Assembly (NCBI GenBank): GCA_024742735.1
Contig: JANSXV010000001.1
Coordinates: 558,001 to 622,000, forward strand
Direction of reading: 5' to 3'
From: Alphaproteobacteria bacterium
GTDB lineage: Bacteria > Pseudomonadota > Alphaproteobacteria > Caulobacterales > Maricaulaceae
DNA: 64,000 nt
Shown: piece after piece, positions 25,259 to 33,090 of the stretch
Layout: each line of letters starts with the position of its first letter
How positions within the stretch are numbered: position 1 is the first letter of the stretch
Program-made: the position numbers and the translations under genes
Notes under the pieces: generated by a model
What the model saw: the letters and a program-made list of their open reading frames with translations, nothing else
What the model was told of the DNA's origin: nothing
The model's database searches: none

Positions 25259-26513
25259 ATCTGTGAAAATCCAACGCCGGCAAAGTGAGGTGCGCGAGCG
25301 CCTGGCCGTGCTGGCCGGTAATGAAAACCCTGGCGAAACCGAAACCCGCGAGCTTGACGCGCTCGACACCGAATACCGCACGCTGGAAAAGCGACTGCGC
25401 GCCGCGCTGATCGCGGAGGACAGCGAACGCCGCGAGGCTGGCGACGAGCTGGAGAAGCGCGATCAACGCGAATGGGCCGACATGCTCGGCGCGTTTGAGA
25501 TGCGCCAGATTGCGGCGGCGTTGGACAGCGGAAAAGAACTGTCCGGCCAGACCGCCGAGATCATCCAGGAGCTGCGGTCTAAAGGCGACTTCCGCGGCCT
25601 GCCCGTACCTTGGCAAGCCCTGGAACAACGCGCCGGCGAGACCGTGGCGAGCGGTACGCCCGACCCCGTGCAGACCCGCCCGATCATCGACAGGTTGTTT
25701 CCGGCGAGCGTGGCCGGCCGCATGGGCGTCCAGGCCGTGACGATCGGGCAAGGTGAAGTCGAATGGCCGGTTACGACGAGCTCGGTTTCCGCCGGCTGGG
25801 CCGCAAGCGAAACCGGCTCCGTGGCGAGCCCGACCGCCTACGCGACCACCGACCGCCCGCTTGCCCCGGACAATACGCTGGGCGTTCAAATGAAAATCAC
25901 GAGAAAGACGCTCAAACAAAGCGGCTCCGCTCTGGAGGCCGCGGTACGCCGCGACATGGCCGGCGCGATCGGCGCGGCGCTGGATCAGGCAGTGTTCCTT
26001 GGCAGCGGGTCCAGCGGCGAGCCCCTGGGCTTGATCGCTGGCGCGTCCACCTACGGAATCACTGAAACCGCGATCGACGCGGCGGCGTCCTGGAGTGCCT
26101 TCCGTGAGGCCGTTGTGAGGTTCCTGACCAGCAATGCCGCGGGCTCGCCTGAGGCCGTGCGCCTGCTGATCCGACCGGAGACCTGGGCCGCCCTGGACGG
26201 AGCGTATATCGACACCGGATCGGGCTTCACCGAGTTTGACCACCTCACCCGCAACATCCCGCGCGGCAATGTCACGATGAGCGCAAACGCCCTGGCCGAA
26301 CCGTCCGGCTCGCCCGCGGCGGCGTCCGCTCTGCTGACCACAAACGCCGCCGGCGTCCCGCCCGCCTTCGTCGGGCTTTGGGGAAGCGTTGACGTGGTAA
26401 GAGATCCGTACACCGACGCGGCGTCCGGCGGGCTTCGCCTGACCGGCCTTGCCACCGTGGACGTTACGGTATCCCGCCCGGCGCAGTCCGAAGTCCTGAC
26501 GGGCATTCAGTGA
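25251..26513 (+). CDS. Major capsid protein, HK97 fold
   Basis: A 420-aa protein. Residues 1 to about 115 form a charged coiled coil (the delta or scaffold domain). The shell domain then follows, with TRPIIDRLFPASVAGRMGVQ, LDQAVFLGSGSSGEPLGLI, RLLIRPETWAALDGAY and FVGLWGSVDVVRDPYTDA, all typical of the HK97 gp5 family. Cleavage of the delta domain by the following protease is expected. The gene overlaps the HNH gene by 8 bp and the protease by 4 bp. Confidence 0.93.
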   Translation: MLESVKIQRRQSEVRERLAVLAGNENPGETETRELDALDTEYRTLEKRLRAALIAEDSERREAGDELEKRDQREWADMLGAFEMRQIAAALDSGKELSGQTAEIIQELRSKGDFRGLPVPWQALEQRAGETVASGTPDPVQTRPIIDRLFPASVAGRMGVQAVTIGQGEVEWPVTTSSVSAGWAASETGSVASPTAYATTDRPLAPDNTLGVQMKITRKTLKQSGSALEAAVRRDMAGAIGAALDQAVFLGSGSSGEPLGLIAGASTYGITETAIDAAASWSAFREAVVRFLTSNAAGSPEAVRLLIRPETWAALDGAYIDTGSGFTEFDHLTRNIPRGNVTMSANALAEPSGSPAAASALLTTNAAGVPPAFVGLWGSVDVVRDPYTDAASGGLRLTGLATVDVTVSRPAQSEVLTGIQ

Positions 26514-27106
26514 TGACGGGGGAGCTCCAGGCCGGCGCGGCTCTAGCCTCCGGGCTGGAGCTCCGCCGCGAGGGCGACGGCTCCGTGACTGTCGCGGGCC
26601 GTTTCCCCTACGGAACCGAAACCACCTTGTCAGACGCCGGCGGGCGCGAGGTGCGCGAACGGATCGAACCGGGCGCGTTCTCCGACGCCATGCGCGAGGA
26701 CGCGGACGTGCACCTGCTGGCCGCACATAGCTTTGACCGGCCCTTGGCCTCCACCCGCTCCGGCACGCTGACCCTACGCGACACCGCCGAGGCGCTGGAG
26801 ATCGAGGCCCGGATAACCCCGGCTATCCTTCGCGCTGGATACGCAAACGACGCCATTGCAGCGGCGGAGGCCGGCCTGTCCACCGGCCTGTCACCGGGTT
26901 TCAGACTGCCCGCCGAGCGATCGACCGGAGAAGCCTGGGAAACCGCACCGGACGGCGCACGGGTCCGCCGGATCACGCGCGCCATGCTGGCCGAAGTCTC
27001 GTTAGTAACAAGGCCCGCATACGACACCGCCCGCGCGACCGTGCAGCGCCACCGTGAAGCCCCTGACGCTGGATTGCGCCGAGCCTTGCGCCGCTGGAGG
27101 GCGTGA
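26510..27106 (+). CDS. Prohead protease, HK97/U35-type
   Basis: A 198-aa serine protease that matures the capsid. It shows GRFPYGTETTL, ERIEPGAFSDAM, the catalytic His in LLAAHSFDRPLAST and the catalytic Ser in AEVSLVTRPAYDTA. The length is typical. It lies after the capsid gene, whereas HK97-type phages usually place it before; the overlap with the capsid gene is 4 bp (ATGA). Confidence 0.92.
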   Translation: MMTGELQAGAALASGLELRREGDGSVTVAGRFPYGTETTLSDAGGREVRERIEPGAFSDAMREDADVHLLAAHSFDRPLASTRSGTLTLRDTAEALEIEARITPAILRAGYANDAIAAAEAGLSTGLSPGFRLPAERSTGEAWETAPDGARVRRITRAMLAEVSLVTRPAYDTARATVQRHREAPDAGLRRALRRWRA

Positions 27107-27107
27107 C

Positions 27108-27653
27108 ATGGAACTGATCGCACAAAACGAATCCGACCCGGCGAGCTGGCCGGCGAAGCCCGCAGACCTGCCCGCTGCTGCGGATGCATGGCCGGCGGCG
27201 TTTATCTGGAAGCAACTTGAAACCCGGATCGCATGGCGCTGGAACGCCCGCGACGTGGAATGGATCGTGGAAGGCCCCGGCGCATTTGACCTGCCATTGC
27301 GCCCGGCGACCATCTCCACCGTGGAGGTGTTCGACGATGCGACCGGCTGGGAAACCGTCACGCTGGCCGCGACCCCGCGCGGCGGGCTCTATCTCCCGAC
27401 CCGTGACGCCTTCCGGGTCACTGCGAGCGCCGGAGACAGTGAGGCTCCGCCGGACATTCTGCTGGAGGCGTATCGGCGCCTTGCGGTCTATCTCGCCGAG
27501 CTTGAAGGCGAGCCCGCACCGGCTGGCGCGTCCTCTCACATGATCGAATTAGGCGGCGTGCGCGAGTCCACCCGATACGACCCGTGGCGACGGGCGCGCG
27601 CAATCGACATGAGCGGCGCCGGCGACCTGCTGCGGATTTATCGGAGGGCGTGA
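27108..27653 (+). CDS. Head-tail adaptor (gp6-like connector)
   Basis: A 181-aa protein from the ATG at 27108, 1 bp after the protease stop (the track starts at 27054). Features such as LPLRPATISTVEVFDDATGWETV, GLYLPTRDAFRVTASAGDSEAPPDILLEAYRRLAVYLAELEGE and SGAGDLLRIYRRA match phage gp6-like connector proteins that form a ring under the portal. The stop overlaps the portal ATG by 1 bp. With the stopper it would allow a borrowed tail to attach. Confidence 0.75.
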   Translation: MELIAQNESDPASWPAKPADLPAAADAWPAAFIWKQLETRIAWRWNARDVEWIVEGPGAFDLPLRPATISTVEVFDDATGWETVTLAATPRGGLYLPTRDAFRVTASAGDSEAPPDILLEAYRRLAVYLAELEGEPAPAGASSHMIELGGVRESTRYDPWRRARAIDMSGAGDLLRIYRRA

Positions 27654-28714
27654 TGTTCGGACTATTCAAACGCGCCGAGCCGAAACAAGAGACCCGTGCC
27701 ACCGCCTCCGGCTTCACCGCCGAGCTTATGGCCGCGCGCGAAGCATGGATAAGCGGCAGCCGGGGAATCGCCGAGCTGACCGCCACGACGCAGTCATGCG
27801 TGAGCTTGTGGGAACATGGGCTTTCCATCGCGGACGTGACGGGGTTTGACCTGCTGGACCGGCGCACCCTGGCGCTGGCCGCCCGATCGCTGGCGCTTCG
27901 TGGCGAAGCCGTTTTCCTGATGCGTGACCGGCTCGTGCCTGCGGCGGATTGGGACGTTGCAACACGCCTCGGCGAGCCCCGCGCCTATCGTTTGAGCATG
28001 GCAGACGCGGGCGGCGGCACGAGCGAAACCGCGCTCGCTGGCGAGGCGCTGCATTTTCGGATCGGTTCGGACGTGGCCGCGCCCTGGGCTGGGCAGGCTC
28101 CATTGAAGCGCGCGGCGCTGACCGCTGGGCTTCTCCAGGCTGTCGAAACGGCGTTGTCGGAAGTCTATGAGACCGCCCCGCTGGGCTCGCAAATCATCCC
28201 GTTTCCAGAAGCGCCGGACACCGACCTGGAGGCGCTGGGACGCGGGTTTCGTGGACGGCGTGGCCGCGTGCTGCTGCGCGAGAGTGTGCATGTCCAGGCC
28301 GCAGGCGGCGCGGCTCCATCGCAGGACTGGCGCCCGGCGGACGTGACACCGGACCTGTCCAGGGCGATGACGGCGGAAAGCCTGGACCGGGCGCGCGGCT
28401 CCATCATGGCCGTGTTCGGCGTCCTGCCCGCCATGTTCGACAAGGCCGCGCAAGGCCCGCTGGTACGCGAAGCGCAGCGCCACCTTGCAAGCTGGATGCT
28501 CCAGCCGATCGCGGCGGGCATCGCCGAAGAAGTCGCACAGAAGACCGGGCAGGCCGTGGAGATCGACTGTATGCGACCCCTCCAGGCGTTCGACGCCGGC
28601 GGACGGGCGCGCGCCATGTCCGGCATCATCAAGGCGCTGGCCGACGCGAAAGACGCTGATCTTGACCCGGCGCAGATTGAAGCGGCGGGCCGGCTTGTGG
28701 GCTGGGACATATGA
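27653..28714 (+). CDS. Portal protein, HK97 family
   Basis: A 353-aa portal starting at the ATG at 27653 (GGAGGG upstream), not at 27584 as in the track. Typical pieces are MFGLFKRAEPK, CVSLWEHGLSIADV, AETALSEVYETAPLGSQIIPFPE, LDRARGSIMAVFGVLPAMFD and AQRHLASWMLQPIAAGIAEEV. Somewhat shorter than the portal of HK97 itself. It forms the dodecameric DNA gate on which TerL docks. It is last in the head operon, reversed from the usual portal-protease-capsid order. Confidence 0.88.
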   Translation: MFGLFKRAEPKQETRATASGFTAELMAAREAWISGSRGIAELTATTQSCVSLWEHGLSIADVTGFDLLDRRTLALAARSLALRGEAVFLMRDRLVPAADWDVATRLGEPRAYRLSMADAGGGTSETALAGEALHFRIGSDVAAPWAGQAPLKRAALTAGLLQAVETALSEVYETAPLGSQIIPFPEAPDTDLEALGRGFRGRRGRVLLRESVHVQAAGGAAPSQDWRPADVTPDLSRAMTAESLDRARGSIMAVFGVLPAMFDKAAQGPLVREAQRHLASWMLQPIAAGIAEEVAQKTGQAVEIDCMRPLQAFDAGGRARAMSGIIKALADAKDADLDPAQIEAAGRLVGWDI

Positions 28715-28839
28715 CAGGATCGGCGGCGGATTTCACTCCTGTTACCGCCGCTGATACGCCGCGCCCGGCTCCGTAGAGACGCGCGCGGCAAATAGAGGGC
28801 GGTTTCTCCGTGCCGCCCGGCGTGTTGATCGGCACGCCT

Positions 28840-28879
28840 AGCGCCTCCGGCGGTGTTCCTTCAGGCCGCTGGAGGCGCT
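28840..28879. terminator. Terminator between the portal gene and the integrase-side operon
   Basis: AGCGCCTCC (28840-28848) pairs with GGAGGCGCT (28871-28879), and GCGG / CCGC extends the stem. TTCTGTT follows on the plus strand. The rest of 28715-28883 shows nothing else I can support. Confidence 0.65.
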
Positions 28880-28883
28880 TCTG

Positions 28884-29429
28884 TTAGCGACGGTTGCGAG
28901 CGTGCGGCCAGTCAATCCGGCCATATCGGTTTTCACCATCGCGGATCATGTCGCGCACTGCGGATGCGCTGGGCTTTTTGCCACCGCGAATGTGGGCGAT
29001 CTCTTCGCGCGCATCCTCTACGGCGTTCTGCTCTAGCCCGCCGCGCCGAGCTTCACCGTTTGCGATAATCCAGCAAGTCGAAACATCATCGTCGTACTGG
29101 CGATAATTCTTCGCCTGACCGCGCTTGCGCGTGAGTGCGGGGAACGCCTCACCGAGTCCCTTTTTCTGGCCTGTACGGATCGCCTCTAAGCCGGCGTGCA
29201 GCGCATCGCTCGCCCATGCGGGCGGAGCAAGCCCCGTCTGAGAACATGCGTCCAGCGCCGCCCATAGCGCCCATGCATCACCGGCTTCATGGGCCGCTTT
29301 CCACCCGTCCAGATGCGACCACGCCATGTAAGACGAAACACTCGGTTCCTGCCCACGGGCAAGGTGCGCGAGATAGTCCTTATTCGTGTGAACCTCGGTT
29401 GCGAACTGCTCTAGCGTGAACTCGCGCAT
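28884..29429 (-). CDS. Unknown satellite protein cotranscribed with the integrase
   Basis: A 181-aa soluble protein. It starts MREFTLEQFATEVHTNKDYLAHLARG and has a helical middle, a KKGLGEAFPALTRKRGQ basic stretch, a DDDVSTCWIIANGEARRGG segment and a possible HTH at the end (KPSASAVRDMIRDGENRYG). I recognise no family. Its start shares 1 bp with the integrase stop, so it is translated from the same message. In satellites this slot often holds a regulatory, interference or defence gene, which makes it the most interesting unknown here. Confidence 0.75.
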   Translation of the reverse strand: MREFTLEQFATEVHTNKDYLAHLARGQEPSVSSYMAWSHLDGWKAAHEAGDAWALWAALDACSQTGLAPPAWASDALHAGLEAIRTGQKKGLGEAFPALTRKRGQAKNYRQYDDDVSTCWIIANGEARRGGLEQNAVEDAREEIAHIRGGKKPSASAVRDMIRDGENRYGRIDWPHARNRR

Positions 29430-30658
29430 TATGCCGCCCCTTCAACAAAGGCCGACCAGTCCGCCGCCAGCGCCCGGCGCTTGTCCATCAAATCGCCGCG
29501 CTGATAGTGCGCCTCAATGCCTTTGACGGTGTGCGCCAGCGCCATTTCAGCGACCCATGACGGATGATCGGTTTCCTCCGCCGCCCATGTCCTGAATGAC
29601 GCGCGGAAACCGTGGACAGTGACGCCCTCTAGCTTCATGCGCTTCAAGACCGCGCCTAGCGTCATGTCGCTCATGGGCTTCTGCTGGCCATCCTTGGACG
29701 CCATGTCGGATGCAAACACGAAGCCCTCCGACCCGTGACGCTGGCGACGGGATTGCAGGATACGCACGGCGGCGTCACTGAGCGGCTTGCGGTGTTCGGC
29801 TCCGGCCTTCATCCGGCCCGCCGGGATTGTCCAGACGCGCTCGCCTAGATCGACCTCCGCCCATGTCATGCCCCTGACCTCGCCCGATCGCGCGGCGGTG
29901 TGGATCGTGAACGCCAGCGCCTCCGCAGCCGCGCCGGAACGGTCCTTTAGCTTGCCCATGAACGCCGGAACATCGTCGTAAGGCATGGCGCCGAAACCCG
30001 ATGCGCCAGCGTTCTTTTTCACTCTGGCAGGACTGGGCAAGTGGTGCTCAAGCCCATTGGTCCAGCGCGCGGGATTGTCTCCGGTGCGAAACCCGCTCGT
30101 TGTTGCCCAAGCTAAAACCGCCTCGATGCGCCCGCGTAGGCGCGAGGCCGTTTCGACCTTCTGCGACCAGATCGGCTCAAGGATTTTCTTGATGTGGGCG
30201 AACTCAATATCAGCGACCGGCAAGCGCCCGATGACCGGGTAAGCGTAGGTTTCCAACGTGGACCGCCATTGCGCGGCGTGCTTCGCATTTTTCCATTCAG
30301 GCGCTTTTGCGGCGATCAGCTTTTCTGCGGCCTCCTTGAACGTCACCGCCTTGGCGTGCTCCGCCAGAGCCCGCCGCCGATCCTCTTGACGCTCCGCCAG
30401 TGGATCAACACCGCGATCTAACAGGCGGCGTGCATCTGCTGCTTTCTCGCGCGCATCCTTCAATGTGACGCGCGGGTACGAGCCGAGCCCCATGCGCCGC
30501 TCACGACCATGCAGCCAATATCGGAACACCCATGACCGGCCCGTGTGCGCCGTCGCGGTTTTCTGGACCCGCAGCATAAGCCCGCCGCCATCATTGTGGA
30601 CGCCTGGACCCAACGTCTCGACGCGCTTGGCCGTGAAGGTGTGGAGGTTCCGCCGCAT
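29429..30658 (-). CDS. Tyrosine integrase, P4-type
   Basis: A 409-aa site-specific recombinase. The N-terminal DUF4102 arm-binding domain (GPGVHNDGGGLMLRVQK...RSWVFRYWLHGRERRMGLGSYPRVTLKDAREKA) is followed by a core-binding SAM-like domain and the catalytic domain with Arg in HTAARSGEVRGMTW, the HGFRASFRTWA box and the Tyr in EAHYQRGD. This type inserts into the 3' ends of tRNA genes. It lies at the far end from the tRNA, pointing inwards, with two GTATACGGT repeats just upstream of its start. Confidence 0.95.
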   Translation of the reverse strand: MRRNLHTFTAKRVETLGPGVHNDGGGLMLRVQKTATAHTGRSWVFRYWLHGRERRMGLGSYPRVTLKDAREKAADARRLLDRGVDPLAERQEDRRRALAEHAKAVTFKEAAEKLIAAKAPEWKNAKHAAQWRSTLETYAYPVIGRLPVADIEFAHIKKILEPIWSQKVETASRLRGRIEAVLAWATTSGFRTGDNPARWTNGLEHHLPSPARVKKNAGASGFGAMPYDDVPAFMGKLKDRSGAAAEALAFTIHTAARSGEVRGMTWAEVDLGERVWTIPAGRMKAGAEHRKPLSDAAVRILQSRRQRHGSEGFVFASDMASKDGQQKPMSDMTLGAVLKRMKLEGVTVHGFRASFRTWAAEETDHPSWVAEMALAHTVKGIEAHYQRGDLMDKRRALAADWSAFVEGAA

Positions 30659-30672
30659 CGCCTAGCCCTTCC

Positions 30673-30694
30673 TGTATACGGTCCAGTATACGGT
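30673..30694 (+). repeat. Paired GTATACGGT repeats upstream of the integrase
   Basis: TGTATACGGT (30673-30682) and AGTATACGGT (30685-30694), again 12 bp apart and in the same orientation as the left pair. The two 27-bp blocks match at 23 positions. Lying in the int promoter region, they may serve both recombination and autoregulation. Confidence 0.7.
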
Positions 30695-30721
30695 CCCGAA
30701 CCGGATACCAGCACATAAGGC

Positions 30722-30791
30722 GGAACGTCACGGAACACAAGGGCGGGCTTAAACCCTATATATCAACGGCATATAGGAACGTCACGGAACA
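30722..30791 (+). repeat. 16-bp direct repeats between integrase and attR
   Basis: GGAACGTCACGGAACA occurs exactly at 30722-30737 and 30776-30791; each copy itself contains GGAAC twice. The spacer is AT-rich (TATATATCAACGGCATATA). Probably additional protein-binding sites of the right attachment region. Confidence 0.65.
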
Positions 30792-30814
30792 GGTTGGATT
30801 CCCGATGCAGCGGA

Positions 30815-30828
30815 CATCGCCTCCGCCA
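30815..30828 (+). repeat. attR
   Basis: CATCGCCTCCGCCA, an exact copy of the tRNA-Ser 3' end at 20849-20862. Host sequence resumes after it; 30829-30935 holds no gene I can see. Confidence 0.9.
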
Positions 30829-30935
30829 GTTACTTGACCGATCATCCAGCGCGTCCGCTTAGTCGGTCCTCGCTTGCGCGCCTAGCGCTGCGGGCGTTTC
30901 TTCGCCTTGCGGCGGTCCGGCCGCTTGATTGGAAG

Positions 30936-31814
30936 TCAAACCACTGCGGCGAATACTGGGATTGCGGCGCCCGCCGCCGCGCGCTTCATGCCGGGAGAGT
31001 TCCACGCGAAGACGACTTCACCCGACCGCGTGACGGCGATGACGCCGCCATCCCCGCCCCGGCGCGCCACATCGGCCAACATGGCGTCTGCGGCGGCATT
31101 TACGTCCGCGCCGCCATAGCGCATGCGCGCGGCCATATCGCCTGCGCCGCCGGCGAGGATGAAAGCCTCCCCGACACCGGTCGCCGAAATCGCCACATTA
31201 CTGTCCGCCCATGTACCGGGTCCGATCAGCGGCGTGTCGCCCACCCGCCCGGCGTGCTTGCCGAAGGTTCCGCCTGTCGACGTCGCCGCGGCGAGCCGGC
31301 CCTGCCGGTCCAGGGCGACGGCCCCGACCGTGCCGTGGGCGGCGGCCTTCGGATCGTCAAAGTCGGCCGGCTCTACACCGTCAGGGATGCGATAATAGCT
31401 CGCCGGATCCTCAACCCGGGCCAGCCCCTGCGTTTCGATAAAATCCATGGCGCCCGCGCCCGCAAGCAGGACATGGCCGCTCGCGTCCATCACCCGGCGC
31501 GCGGCGGTGATCGGATGCACCACGTCACGCACCGCCGCCACGGCGCCGGCCCGCATCGCGGCCCCGTCCATGATGGAGGCGTCAAGCTCGACATAGCCTG
31601 CGGTGTTCGGCGCCGATCCACGACCGGCCACGCACAGGCCTTCGGCTTCCAGGGCGCGCACGGCTGTCTCCACGGCGTCGAGGGCCGACACGCCCCGTTT
31701 CAGCGCTTCGGCGCCATCCCCGGCGAGGCGCCTGAGCTGGGCTTCGGCGCGGCTGTAATCGCGTCCGGGCTTCACTCCGGCGCCGCCGTGAAGAGCTATG
31801 GCGTAAGGGGTCAT
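30936..31814 (-). CDS. Isoaspartyl peptidase / L-asparaginase (plant-type, Ntn hydrolase)
   Basis: A 292-aa self-processing enzyme that cleaves beta-aspartyl dipeptides. The start is the ATG at 31814 (MTPYAIALHGGAGV); the track's version is 37 codons too long. Family blocks are LDAVETAVRALE, GRGSAPNTAGYVELDASIMDG and the autocleavage site AAHGTVGAVALD with its N-terminal nucleophile Thr. No signal peptide, so cytoplasmic. It overlaps the cyanophycinase stop by 4 bp. In that setting its natural substrate would be beta-Asp-Arg released from cyanophycin. Confidence 0.93.
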   Translation of the reverse strand: MTPYAIALHGGAGVKPGRDYSRAEAQLRRLAGDGAEALKRGVSALDAVETAVRALEAEGLCVAGRGSAPNTAGYVELDASIMDGAAMRAGAVAAVRDVVHPITAARRVMDASGHVLLAGAGAMDFIETQGLARVEDPASYYRIPDGVEPADFDDPKAAAHGTVGAVALDRQGRLAAATSTGGTFGKHAGRVGDTPLIGPGTWADSNVAISATGVGEAFILAGGAGDMAARMRYGGADVNAAADAMLADVARRGGDGGVIAVTRSGEVVFAWNSPGMKRAAAGAAIPVFAAVV

Positions 31815-33079
31815 TGCGCAGCCTCGCGGGACAGGGGGGCGACGGTGATGCGCACGGGCGTGATGTCGAAGCGCACAGCTGCAGCGGTGAACTTCGCCTC
31901 GCCAGCTTGATTGCGGCCCCACCACCCCGCCGAGGCGTCGATTTGCAGGAACCGATAGACGACGCCGGCATCGCCGGAGAAAGAGACTCGCTCGACTGCG
32001 CTTGAGGCGGCGTTGTCCAGCAGGGCGTCGCCGAGCACCGCGGCGAGCGTGTCACCCGACACGGCCATGCCCCCGCCGGACACCACCGGCTGGTCAAAAT
32101 ATTCCGATCCGACCGTGGCCGACTTGTAGCCGGCGGGCGCATAGGCGCCGGTGTCGATGTTCAACACGTCGCCGCCGCTGAGCAGATGCACCAGAAGGCC
32201 ACGCACGCTGAGCGCGTCTCCAGCCGGCTCCGTCTGCGCGGACCTGGCGTCCACGATGGTCACCGCGCCTTCGCCAATGACCGTCAGCTCATGGGTGGAG
32301 AGGTCGGCGATCAGGGCGGTGTTCTCATCCACGCCGAAGCCCATGGGCAGCGCCTCGCCGGCCGAAAGCACCGCGCGCGCCAGACGGCCCAGGCGGGCGC
32401 GCTGCTCGAAATGCTGGTCGGTGATCCCATAGGGAAAGAAACCCAGACCCCGCCCCAGAACGAGGCGGTCGGTCTCCGGCGCTTCGGTCCCGTCGGCGAG
32501 CGCCATCGGCGATTCAAGCAGGGCCGGCAGCGTCTCGCCGCGCACGATCATCACCGGGCTCATCATGGCTGCGCCAGCACTCGTTCCGCCAATCACCGCG
32601 CCGTCTGCAAGGCGCGCGCGCAAGGCGGACAACATCGGCGTGTCACGCCCATCATCCTCGATCAGCGCCTCTGTGATGCGGGCCTGATCGCCGCCGGTGA
32701 ACCAGATGGCGTCCGCAGATTCTATCTTGGCGATCTCGTCGAGATCCGAGGCGTTCCCGGCCCAGGCGCTTTCATTGACCGTTTCGGTCTCGGGATCATT
32801 CACAATGGCGAGATCGACGCGCACGATGTTCGCCGGATCGACGCCATAGGCGGCCAGCGCCTCTGCGAAGCTCGCCGCTGACCCGGCTGGATAACCCGAC
32901 GCCGTGGGCAGGATGGCGAAGCGGGCCCCAGGCCCGCCTGCGGCGTCAATGAACGCCTCAAATACCTCGGCGTTCCCCTCGTCGAGGGCGCCGCCGGCGA
33001 TCACAAGGGTTCCAGGATCCGCCGCCGCAGCGCCCGTGAGGCCAAGCGCCGCCGCAGCAGGCAGGAGAATTGATTTCAT
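31811..33079 (-). CDS. Secreted cyanophycinase (peptidase S51 family)
   Basis: A 422-aa exported serine peptidase, taking the ATG at 33079 so that the protein begins with a Sec signal peptide (MKSILLPAAAALGLTGAAAA). The family features are LVIAGGALDEGN, ILPTASGYPAGSA, AIWFTGGDQARI and the nucleophile elbow VIGGTSAGAAMMS, then FGVDENTALI. It hydrolyses cyanophycin (multi-L-arginyl-poly-Asp) to beta-Asp-Arg dipeptides; export fits the extracellular CphE type rather than the intracellular CphB. A 100-residue C-terminal extension follows the core. It lies 11 bp after the permease gene and overlaps the dipeptidase gene. Confidence 0.9.
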   Translation of the reverse strand: MKSILLPAAAALGLTGAAAADPGTLVIAGGALDEGNAEVFEAFIDAAGGPGARFAILPTASGYPAGSAASFAEALAAYGVDPANIVRVDLAIVNDPETETVNESAWAGNASDLDEIAKIESADAIWFTGGDQARITEALIEDDGRDTPMLSALRARLADGAVIGGTSAGAAMMSPVMIVRGETLPALLESPMALADGTEAPETDRLVLGRGLGFFPYGITDQHFEQRARLGRLARAVLSAGEALPMGFGVDENTALIADLSTHELTVIGEGAVTIVDARSAQTEPAGDALSVRGLLVHLLSGGDVLNIDTGAYAPAGYKSATVGSEYFDQPVVSGGGMAVSGDTLAAVLGDALLDNAASSAVERVSFSGDAGVVYRFLQIDASAGWWGRNQAGEAKFTAAAVRFDITPVRITVAPLSREAAQ

Positions 33080-33090
33080 GGTTAACCCTT

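Larger units (their letters stand above)
20849..30828. mobile_element. Capsid-forming phage satellite (cf-PICI-like), integrated in tRNA-Ser
   Basis: The element is bounded by 14-bp direct repeats, giving a 9,966-bp excised circle. From left to right it carries an AlpA-like regulator, two small ORFs, two replication-type genes, then head genes (stopper, TerL, HNH, capsid, prohead protease, adaptor, portal), a terminator, an unknown gene and a tyrosine integrase on the opposite strand. All frames are intact and tightly packed. There are no tail, tape-measure, baseplate, holin, endolysin or CI-type repressor genes. Known cf-PICIs in Gammaproteobacteria and Firmicutes have the same logic: own capsid and packaging, tails from a helper phage. 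A trimmed prophage is the alternative, but intact short overlaps speak against random decay. Confidence 0.8.

Noticed and set aside
30722-30791. CRISPR array
   Set aside because: Only two copies of a 16-bp repeat, no spacer array and no cas genes.
20863-30814. Complete active prophage
   Set aside because: No tail, tape-measure, baseplate, holin, endolysin or lysogeny repressor genes, and no room for them between the att sites.
20863-30814. Gene transfer agent
   Set aside because: An integrase, AlpA and exact att repeats show a site-specific mobile element; GTAs have tail genes and no integrase.
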